Origin: an uncultured Ruminococcus sp.
GTDB taxonomy: Bacteria; Bacillota; Clostridia; Oscillospirales; CAG-272
Length of the DNA stretch: 6,959 bases
Direction: 5' to 3'
Assembly: GCA_902791785.1 (NCBI GenBank)
Contig: CADAXH010000065.1
Coordinates: 1-6,959 of the forward strand
Positions 1-5,141 of this stretch are shown piece by piece. A program made the translations under genes and the position numbers. Each line of letters starts with the position of its first letter. The stretch's first letter is position 1. The notes under the pieces are model-generated. The model did no database searches, was not told where the DNA came from, and was given only the letters and a program-made list of their open reading frames with translations.

Positions 1-150
1 AGGGGAGATATTCTGGATTCAGCACCTTCAGACAGGATAATTGAAAAGAGAATAATTGGTGAGTATTTCTGTGATGTGAAAAAGAAATACAATATGGTTG
101 TTCCGGGGGATATCCGTTCATATTCATTGGCAATGTTTAATAGTCTTTGA
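1..150 (+). CDS. C-terminal end of an unrecognised protein (partial)
   Basis: An open frame enters the window at base 1 and gives 49 residues before a TGA at 148-150. The visible tail is charged and soluble-looking (it contains SDRIIEKR and FCDVKKKYN) and ends in AMFNSL. No membrane segment or catalytic motif can be seen, and I do not recognise the family. It is accepted as a real gene end because the frame is open, codon use is similar to the neighbours, and a strong hairpin with a U-rich tail starts about ten bases after the stop. It converges on surE. The start and most of the protein lie outside the window. Confidence 0.6.
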   Translation, partial: RGDILDSAPSDRIIEKRIIGEYFCDVKKKYNMVVPGDIRSYSLAMFNSL

Positions 151-160
151 GAAAACGTAA

Positions 161-214
161 AAAGATGCAGTACTTGTTAGATTGTTTATCAGTCTACACA
201 AATACTGCATTTTT
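161..214. terminator. Bidirectional terminator between the partial gene and surE
   Basis: Inverted arms ATGCAGTA (165-172) and TACTGCAT (203-210) form the core stem. It is lengthened at the base by A-rich 161-164 pairing with 211-214, and inwards by further imperfect pairs (174-177 with 198-201, and 178-181 with 193-196). The plus strand ends in a T run (210-214), and the minus strand reads into T-rich sequence from the A-rich 152-163. The hairpin can therefore stop transcripts from both converging genes. The surE stop codon (214-216) touches its edge. Confidence 0.75.
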
Positions 215-954
215 CAATAATCTATTTTGTTGTTTTCCACTTCTTTCAGTATCCTGTCATATGCGCTTTCAACGTGCCTTTTTACTGTAAGAGGTGTTAT
301 GGAAATGTATCCGTTGACAACCGTCTGGTTGTCGTAAACATTTTCGTCATTTTCAATTCTCAGCCAGTTTCCGACGGCCTTGAACATATTGACGTCAACT
401 TCTTCAAAATGGTCGGAATATGTCTTTCCACCCTGTTTTGTCACCCTTATTCCTTTTGCATCGAACGGGATATTGACGTTGTATATGTCTGAATACCTGA
501 ACAGATTGTTTCCTGCTATGAAGTCATATACCCTGTCGAGATTTGCAAAAGCAGTGTCATTGGGACCGAAGTCTGTTGAGAATGCAATTGCTTTTGTTCC
601 GTGATAAATAGCTTCAAAAACTGCTCCGTTTGTTCCGGAATATGCTATGTCGTTTCCGACGTTCATTCCCTGATTGATTCCGGAAAGAACAAGGTCATAT
701 TTTCTGTTTAACCCGAGATAGGCAAATCTTATGCAGTCGGCAGGTGATGAGTCGACAGAATACGCTTCAATCCCACCCGGCAGTTCGGTTTTGACTACTT
801 CAAAAGGTTTTCTCAGGGTTATTGAGTGACTTGTGCCTGACTGTTCAACTTTTGGTGCAAAAACAGTTACTTCGCCGAGCTTCTTTGCCCAGTTTGCAAG
901 CCCTATAATACCTTCGGAATTAATACCGTCATCGTTTGTTACAAGTATTTTCAT
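214..954 (-). CDS. surE: 5'/3'-nucleotidase SurE
   Basis: SurE is a cytoplasmic metal-dependent phosphatase that removes phosphate from nucleoside 5'- or 3'-monophosphates; family members can also cut short polyphosphate. The 246 residues match the usual family length. The N-terminal block ILVTNDDG gives metal ligands D8 and D9. S39 lies in EQSG, SSPADC (69-74) matches the family GTPADC block, and SGINQGMNVG (91-100) carries the metal-binding Asn (N94), followed by YSGTNGA. The more usual Val and Ala in that last block are Asn and Gly-Ala here, a mild variation. It is the last gene of a three-gene operon. Its ATG overlaps the TGA of the upstream gene (ATGA, 951-954). No good Shine-Dalgarno sequence precedes it, so translation probably depends on ribosomes finishing the upstream gene. 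Family assignment is firm; the cellular substrate is not shown. Confidence 0.95.
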   Translation of the reverse strand: MKILVTNDDGINSEGIIGLANWAKKLGEVTVFAPKVEQSGTSHSITLRKPFEVVKTELPGGIEAYSVDSSPADCIRFAYLGLNRKYDLVLSGINQGMNVGNDIAYSGTNGAVFEAIYHGTKAIAFSTDFGPNDTAFANLDRVYDFIAGNNLFRYSDIYNVNIPFDAKGIRVTKQGGKTYSDHFEEVDVNMFKAVGNWLRIENDENVYDNQTVVNGYISITPLTVKRHVESAYDRILKEVENNKIDY

Positions 955-1937
955 ATCCAGTTCTTGTTGTGTTTTTTGTACTCTTTCAGAGTCTTGTCTG
1001 CCAAGTCAATTAGTTCATTCATTTCTTCCTTATTATAAATGGTTGCTCCGCTTGCGCGCGCATGCCCGCCGCCCCTGAACTTCTCGGCTATCTGGTTTAC
1101 GGTGACGAATCTTGAGCGGAGTCTGACTCTTGTTGTCTTTTCTTTGTCTCCGTTCTCGATGAATCCGAGCCAGATAAGGCTTCCGCGGATGTTTTCAATG
1201 AATGATACGCAATTGCTTGCTTCTTCGTGGGTGAGGTTGTATTTCTTCTGTGCCGCTCTGCTTATATACACGTAAGCGACGCCGTTTTCGGTTATCTTCA
1301 TGTTCTTGTAAACATATGCTTTGTATTTCAGCTCGTCAAAACTTGAAGTGTAGAGATGAGCATACAATGATTCCGTGTCTATTCCAAGTTCTATGAGTTT
1401 TCCCGCATATTCAAAAGATGAAGCCTCTTCGATTCCGTATTTGAATCTGCCTGTGTCCGTCACCATTCCGGTGTAGATGCAGGTTGCTGCAAATGAGTCT
1501 ATTTTCAGTTCCTTTTCATTGTCAAAAAAGAACTTTGCTATCATCTCGCATGCAGATGCCCTGTTTTCTTCCACCCATGACAGATCGCCGTATGGTGAGT
1601 TGTCTATGTGGTGGTCTATTTTTATGAGCTCTTTGCATAGGTTGTATTTTTTGTTGGATATTCTTTCAATTGTTCCGGTATCCACCACAATGCCGAGCGA
1701 CTTTTTATATATGCTGTCAGATACGTCCTTGTCCTCTTTTTCTATGAAGGAAACATAATCCGAGTAGTCGCTGTTTATAAGGCGGATCTTTTTTTCAGGG
1801 AAGGACAGCCTGAGAATCTGTCTCAGCCCCACGGTTGATCCGACTGCGTCTCCGTCGGGCCTTGTGTGCCTCATGATTATTATGCTGTCATATTCCTTAA
1901 TTTTTTCCAGAATAAGCTTTGTGTACTTCTTGCTCAT
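951..1937 (-). CDS. nrnA: DHH/DHHA1 phosphoesterase, NrnA-like (paralogue A)
   Basis: Family members are Mn-dependent cytoplasmic phosphoesterases that degrade 2-5 nt nanoRNAs, dephosphorylate pAp, or cut linear or cyclic dinucleotides. The 328 residues are typical in length. Visible motifs in order are H24 and RPDGD (26-30, D28/D30), VVDTGT (D86), IDHH (D108-H109-H110), TDTGRF (D161), and the C-terminal DHHA1 substrate-binding loop GGGHARASG (289-297). All expected metal-binding positions are present, so the enzyme should be active. The start is ATG at 1937-1935, preceded by GAGG (1948-1945) with a 7-base spacer that lies inside the end of the upstream paralogue. Both ends overlap neighbours by 4 bases (ATGA). 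Whether it acts as nanoRNase, pAp phosphatase or a dinucleotide phosphodiesterase cannot be told from motifs alone. Confidence 0.92.
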   Translation of the reverse strand: MSKKYTKLILEKIKEYDSIIIMRHTRPDGDAVGSTVGLRQILRLSFPEKKIRLINSDYSDYVSFIEKEDKDVSDSIYKKSLGIVVDTGTIERISNKKYNLCKELIKIDHHIDNSPYGDLSWVEENRASACEMIAKFFFDNEKELKIDSFAATCIYTGMVTDTGRFKYGIEEASSFEYAGKLIELGIDTESLYAHLYTSSFDELKYKAYVYKNMKITENGVAYVYISRAAQKKYNLTHEEASNCVSFIENIRGSLIWLGFIENGDKEKTTRVRLRSRFVTVNQIAEKFRGGGHARASGATIYNKEEMNELIDLADKTLKEYKKHNKNWI

Positions 1938-2875
1938 AGATTTTCCTCGATAAGTTTGTCCAGGTCTTCAAGCATTGCCATGGCGGTTTCCCTGTCTTTA
2001 AGCGTTGCGCCGCTGGCCTTTTCATGTCCTCCGCCTCCGTATTTGTCGGCGATTTTGTTTATGTTGAATCTGGTCGATCTGACTTCAACGATCACGCCCT
2101 TGTCGCTTTCCGTGAAGTTGATCCATATATCCACTCCCTTGATGTCTCCCATGACGCTGACCATGCCACGTGAAATGGAGAAGAAGTCCCTGTTGTAGGA
2201 TTTCAGTTCCTCTTTTGTTGTGTAGATATATGCGACATTGTGCTTAGTAAACTGAATCTTCAATATGAATTTCGCCCTGAGAAGTACGTCGTCGTAGCTC
2301 TGGGAGTACAGATTCCTGTATATTGAATCTGTTTCAAACGGCACCTGCATAAGGAATGAGGCAAGCTCGAAAGTCCTTGACGACGTCGCGTCATATCTGA
2401 ATCTTCCGGAGTCGGTCACAATTCCCGTGAAGAGGGATTTTGCACTGACGGGGCTGAGCCTGAGATTCTGTTCTTTTGCAAAGCTTGTAATGAGGCCGCA
2501 TGTACTCTCATAGCTTGTGTCGTCCACTTCATAGTCCGTTATGGGTTCGTTCTGTATGTGGTGGTCTATCCTCAATGTCTCTTTTGCGGTTTTGTATCTC
2601 TGATCGCTTATGAGTTCTGCGGCAGACGTGTCAAGAACTATTGCCAGTGCGTTTTTGTAGAGTTCGTCTGCAATAATGTCGGGGGTGCTGTAATCCATGA
2701 AAGAGTATCTTACGGGATCGTCACCCACAACATATACTTTTTTTCCAGGGAAGTTGTCCAGTATAAGGAATTTCAGTCCGACCTGGCTTCCGATTGCGTC
2801 TCCGTCGGGAGTTGAGTGTCTGTGGATAATGATTGTATTGTATTTCTGTATAAGTTCCAGTGTTTTTTCGAACAT
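1934..2875 (-). CDS. nrnA: DHH/DHHA1 phosphoesterase, NrnA-like (paralogue B)
   Basis: First gene of the operon, and a diverged tandem paralogue of the next one. From the preferred ATG it has 313 residues. Motifs are H20 and TPDGD (22-26), LDTS (D82), IDHH (D104-H105-H106), TDSGRF (D155), and GGGGHEKASG (280-289). The catalytic set is therefore intact, and it is not a decayed copy. The frame can be opened upstream to a TTG at 2887. ATG 2875 is preferred because GGAG (2885-2882) then sits 6 bases upstream, and because the TTG would lie inside that ribosome binding site and about ten bases from the predicted transcript start. The stop overlaps the next start in ATGA (1934-1937). Expected role: cytoplasmic hydrolysis of short RNAs, pAp or dinucleotides. 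The two paralogues differ most between motifs and in the linker before DHHA1, so substrates may have split. Confidence 0.92.
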   Translation of the reverse strand: MFEKTLELIQKYNTIIIHRHSTPDGDAIGSQVGLKFLILDNFPGKKVYVVGDDPVRYSFMDYSTPDIIADELYKNALAIVLDTSAAELISDQRYKTAKETLRIDHHIQNEPITDYEVDDTSYESTCGLITSFAKEQNLRLSPVSAKSLFTGIVTDSGRFRYDATSSRTFELASFLMQVPFETDSIYRNLYSQSYDDVLLRAKFILKIQFTKHNVAYIYTTKEELKSYNRDFFSISRGMVSVMGDIKGVDIWINFTESDKGVIVEVRSTRFNINKIADKYGGGGHEKASGATLKDRETAMAMLEDLDKLIEENL

Positions 2876-2878
2876 TTT

Positions 2879-2885
2879 TCTCTCC
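2879..2885 (-). promoter_or_regulatory. Ribosome binding site that decides the start of NrnA-like paralogue B
   Basis: Read on the minus strand this is GGAGAGA, with GGAG six bases before ATG 2875-2873. It overlaps the competing upstream TTG (2887-2885), which has no Shine-Dalgarno sequence of its own. This favours the internal ATG. Confidence 0.75.
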
Positions 2886-2903
2886 AAATAGTTATGTAAA
2901 AAT

Positions 2904-2932
2904 AATATACCATTTTTTCATTCAGTTGGCAA
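2904..2932 (-). promoter_or_regulatory. Sigma-A-type promoter of the nrnA-nrnA-surE operon
   Basis: Minus strand: -35 TTGCCA (2932-2927), 17-base spacer, -10 TATATT (2909-2904). A start near 2897 would give a leader of about 22 bases with the ribosome binding site in the middle. The -35 begins one base after the U tract of the dfx terminator. No other promoter is evident inside the operon. Confidence 0.75.
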
Positions 2933-2933
2933 G

Positions 2934-2960
2934 AAAAAACGCCCACGAAATCGGGGGCGT
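2934..2960 (-). terminator. Rho-independent terminator of dfx
   Basis: On the minus strand ACGCCC (2960-2955) pairs with GGGCGT (2944-2939), followed by six consecutive U (2939-2934, the first also closing the stem). It is GC-rich with a loop of about ten bases and lies 18 bases after the dfx stop. On the plus strand there is no T run after the stem, so it is directional. Confidence 0.85.
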
Positions 2961-2978
2961 CGTGCTGTATTCCTGGTC

Positions 2979-3347
2979 TTAAGCTTTCCAGAGTCCGTGG
3001 AGATTGCAGTAAGCATAAACTGCAACAACTTCGTCGTCAGACTCAATCGGGAAGGTAACTACAGGTTCCTGACCTGCTTTGAGAGTTCTTCTCATGTTGC
3101 CCTTCTTTGTTTCAACAGCTACCCAGCTGATGAGGTGAGCTTCTGTCATCGGATGAGGAACTGAACCGATTTTTACTGTGAGGGTGTTGCCTTCAACAGA
3201 ATATACCGGAACATGTTTTTCATGAGCAGCGTCTGTTGTGTTTGCTACGAGTTCAACCATTTCTTCTCCGCAGCATCTGACGTTGCAGCCTTTTTTCTCA
3301 GCGTAAGCAATAATGTTTCCACAACCTTTGCAAATGTAAAATGTCAT
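2979..3347 (-). CDS. dfx: Desulfoferrodoxin / two-iron superoxide reductase
   Basis: Reduces superoxide to hydrogen peroxide in the cytoplasm of anaerobes, taking electrons usually from rubredoxin, without making oxygen. The 122 residues are full length for the two-domain class. The N-terminal desulforedoxin domain has C6-x2-C9 and C25-C26 for the rubredoxin-like iron. The C-terminal superoxide reductase domain has EKHVP (E43, K44, H45), GSVPHPM (H65), H71, and YCNLHGLWK (C114, H117). These are the four His and one Cys of the reactive iron plus the conserved Glu-Lys pair. The start is ATG 3347 with GGAGG (3359-3355) 7 bases upstream. Codon use is strongly biased: all six Leu are CTC and all three Arg are AGA, unlike the neighbouring genes. 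This suggests high expression. The gene is monocistronic, with its own promoter and terminator. Confidence 0.97.
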   Translation of the reverse strand: MTFYICKGCGNIIAYAEKKGCNVRCCGEEMVELVANTTDAAHEKHVPVYSVEGNTLTVKIGSVPHPMTEAHLISWVAVETKKGNMRRTLKAGQEPVVTFPIESDDEVVAVYAYCNLHGLWKA

Positions 3348-3375
3348 ATGAATACCTCCATTGTGTTCTAAAGAT

Positions 3376-3404
3376 ATATTAGCAAATTAAATTGCATTAT
3401 TCAA
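3376..3404 (-). promoter_or_regulatory. Promoter of dfx
   Basis: Minus strand: -35 TTGAAT (3404-3399), 17-base spacer, -10 TAATAT (3381-3376). A TG one base upstream of the -10 makes it an extended -10. The predicted start near 3369 leaves a leader of about 22 bases. The -35 lies inside the palindrome at 3395-3409. Confidence 0.7.
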
Positions 3405-3409
3405 TAATG
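3395..3409. promoter_or_regulatory. 15-bp palindrome (7-1-7), candidate operator between dfx and the membrane gene
   Basis: CATTATT (3395-3401), a central C, and AATAATG (3403-3409) are a perfect inverted repeat. After one mismatch it extends two more pairs on each side (TT at 3392-3393 with AA at 3411-3412). It covers the whole dfx -35 box and part of the -35 region of the divergent plus-strand promoter. The 7-1-7 form is that of Fur/PerR-family boxes, but the bases match the classical PerR or Fur consensus poorly. The regulator is therefore not assigned. Confidence 0.45.
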
Positions 3410-3435
3410 AAAATGAGGTCCGGGTGTGATATAAT
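3407..3435 (+). promoter_or_regulatory. Promoter of the six-helix membrane protein gene
   Basis: A perfect TATAAT at 3430-3435 is preceded by TGA (3427-3429), giving an extended -10 (TGnTATAAT). The -35 is weak: ATGAAA at 3407-3412 with a 17-base spacer. The predicted start near 3442 leaves a leader of about 17 bases before ATG 3459. The two divergent -35 elements are only two bases apart. Confidence 0.65.
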
Positions 3436-3458
3436 TAACCAAAAGGACGGTTAGGTGC

Positions 3459-4028
3459 ATGATTAAGAAAATCAAGAAAAGGGAAGTGGTTTTTCTCTCC
3501 TTGGTCATTGTATTCTGCGTGGTCGGCACAATTGTTGAACTGATTAATTTTCTGAACAACATATGGCAGTTCAGTGTTTACACGGTGCTGTACGGCGTCA
3601 CATTGGCAGAATACCTGGCAATAGATTTGTATATAGGTCTCTATTATACCAAGAGTGAATCCTACCACCTCGTGCTGCATATTGTATCAGGAGTTGTCAG
3701 CCTGATAGTCTTCATAACTGAAGTCATCATAGAAAAGAACATGAGCGCAGGTCCGTTCATGGCCCTGATTGATGCGGTATGCTCTGTCAATGCGGTCATT
3801 TTCTTCAAGAATGCAAAAGTTGTAATCATTTCTCTCATCATTGCCATCTGTTCCGGAATAGTTGATGCCGTCCTGTACTTTATTACAATTGAACAGATAA
3901 TATCTGCAATTGATGTTGCCGAGGCGGTCCACCAGGTGGTAATAGGCTTTTCACTCCTGATTATATACATCCTTCACCTGAAGGGTACAAAATACGAAGC
4001 AATCAAAAAGATATTCAAAAAAGACTAG
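3459..4028 (+). CDS. Predicted six-helix integral membrane protein, function unknown
   Basis: The 189 residues are dominated by hydrophobic stretches at roughly 10-29, 37-63, 69-91, 98-116, 119-143 and 155-174. Both the start (MIKKIKKRE) and the end (AIKKIFKKD) are lysine-rich. By the positive-inside rule both termini should face the cytoplasm, which fits six helices. Acidic residues lie in or next to predicted helices (E27, E51, D56, E88, D105, D136) and could matter for transport or binding, but no known motif is seen and I do not recognise the family. The ATG at 3459 has only a weak upstream purine run (AAGGA at 3443-3447, 11-base spacer). It is a single-gene unit, divergent from dfx, and ends in its own terminator hairpin. 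Confidence 0.8.
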   Translation: MIKKIKKREVVFLSLVIVFCVVGTIVELINFLNNIWQFSVYTVLYGVTLAEYLAIDLYIGLYYTKSESYHLVLHIVSGVVSLIVFITEVIIEKNMSAGPFMALIDAVCSVNAVIFFKNAKVVIISLIIAICSGIVDAVLYFITIEQIISAIDVAEAVHQVVIGFSLLIIYILHLKGTKYEAIKKIFKKD

Positions 4029-4047
4029 GTTCTGCCCAGTCTTTTTT
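4017..4047. terminator. Bidirectional terminator between the membrane gene and the esterase operon
   Basis: AAAAAAGACT (4017-4026) pairs with AGTCTTTTTT (4038-4047) around an 11-base loop that can form a small GG/CC inner stem. T runs follow the stem on both strands, so it can end both the plus-strand membrane gene and the minus-strand esterase transcript. The membrane gene's TAG stop (4026-4028) lies at the top of the stem, so the last codons form part of the hairpin. Confidence 0.88.
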
Positions 4048-4055
4048 GCGTTTAA

Positions 4056-5132
4056 TTACCGTTCGAGATACTTCTTAATTTCGCCCGAGAACCTTTTTGC
4101 CATGAAATAGTAGCCGAGGTCATTAGGGTGACATCCGTCTACAGAACAGAAGCCGTATGTTTCTTCCGGGTAAAAAGTTTTGCCGTCTATGAAAGATATG
4201 TTTTTGTCTCCGGATTTCAGAGCAAATTCAAATGTTTCCTCTATTATTTTTCTTCTTACATTATTGACGTTAATGTCCTGAGTGAATATATCGTAATAGT
4301 AGTCCGGTTTGCTTGCGAGTATGACAGGCGTATCGGGCTGTTTTTCCCTGAACCTCATGTAGCCTCTGCAGTGAGTTTTCTTAAGATAGTCCGGATCCGG
4401 AGCGTTGTGGTCGTAGTCGTAGACGAATACGCTCATTTTCTGTTCCATGATGTAGTCGATCATCTCGTCTTCCGCTTTGCAGGCTCCGCCGAATCCAAGG
4501 TTGACAAAATCCGTGTCAAGCATTCTTGAGATCATGGCGGGATATATATTCGAGGGCTTTGACGCGCAAGCCCCGAAAGTAATGGACGAACCGTAATAAT
4601 ACACCGGTACCGTATATTTGTATTCTTTGGCAGATTCCAGACTGCTTCCTTCTCTCAGGGCAACGGACAGAAATTCAACTCTTGTCTCCAGTGGAAGGGA
4701 AAGCAGTACTTCTTTCATTCCCAGAGATTTGTCAAAGCGAGTCCTGTATTCGTAATAGTCCTTTCCTTCGCCCTGGGAAGGTATACATACTCCGGGAGTG
4801 AACCATTCCCCGTCTGTTCTGATCATTATGTCGATTCCGCCCGCGTCGGACATCGCCTGGTGGAATGACGGAGTCGGTGTTTTCATTTTTGCATGGATAA
4901 CTACATAGTCGGAATCTGTTCTGAATCTGACTCTTCCTCCGTTGCTGCTCTGACCGGCTGCGGCTACGCTTTCGCTTACTTTTCTGCCGACTTCAGAAGA
5001 CAGTCTGTTGAAACTGTTTTTGTCCACTCCGTATATTCTGAACGGGTCCTGTCTGACATCAATAAATATTGGATTTCCGAGAGTAATGGTAGTGTCTTCT
5101 GGCTCAAATCCGATGTCTTTTGTTACAATCAT
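4056..5132 (-). CDS. SGNH/GDSL esterase with N-terminal jelly-roll domain (Lipase_GDSL_3 type)
   Basis: A predicted carbohydrate or acyl esterase of 358 residues. The N-terminal part (about 1-170) resembles the beta-sandwich that precedes this SGNH subfamily: it has PFRIYG (30-35) and GGRVRFRTDSD (65-75). The C-terminal SGNH domain shows block I YYGSSIT with nucleophile S183, then GACASKPSNIYP, block II NLGFGGAC (G215), block III YDYDHNAP (N243), and block V DGCHPND with D332 and H335. The catalytic set is complete. There is no signal peptide, so it should work inside the cell or be exported by an unrecognised route. GAGGAG (5143-5138) precedes ATG 5132 by 5 bases and overlaps the upstream gene's stop, only nine bases away. 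Co-transcription with the sialidase-fold gene points to removal of O-acyl groups from a glycan, but the substrate is inference. Confidence 0.88.
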   Translation of the reverse strand: MIVTKDIGFEPEDTTITLGNPIFIDVRQDPFRIYGVDKNSFNRLSSEVGRKVSESVAAAGQSSNGGRVRFRTDSDYVVIHAKMKTPTPSFHQAMSDAGGIDIMIRTDGEWFTPGVCIPSQGEGKDYYEYRTRFDKSLGMKEVLLSLPLETRVEFLSVALREGSSLESAKEYKYTVPVYYYGSSITFGACASKPSNIYPAMISRMLDTDFVNLGFGGACKAEDEMIDYIMEQKMSVFVYDYDHNAPDPDYLKKTHCRGYMRFREKQPDTPVILASKPDYYYDIFTQDINVNNVRRKIIEETFEFALKSGDKNISFIDGKTFYPEETYGFCSVDGCHPNDLGYYFMAKRFSGEIKKYLER

Positions 5133-5141
5133 ATTATCTCC

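Noticed and set aside
161..214. Hairpin at 161-214 as a small RNA or riboswitch
   Set aside because: It sits between two converging stop codons with T-rich flanks on both strands, which a bidirectional terminator explains fully.
1866..2198. 110-codon plus-strand frame across the junction of the two NrnA-like genes
   Set aside because: It is antisense to two genes with intact catalytic motifs. Its Ser/Leu-rich composition is what antisense reading of such genes gives.
951..2875. Tandem NrnA-like genes as a recent duplication or assembly artefact
   Set aside because: The two proteins are clearly diverged outside the catalytic motifs and differ in length and linker, so this is an old pair rather than a fresh or artefactual repeat.
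2876..2887. TTG start at 2887 adding four residues to NrnA-like paralogue B
   Set aside because: It has no ribosome binding site and overlaps the GGAG that correctly positions ATG 2875.
3662..3970. 102- and 81-codon minus-strand frames opposite the membrane protein gene
   Set aside because: They are antisense to a gene with clear membrane topology, promoter and terminator, and carry no recognisable domain.
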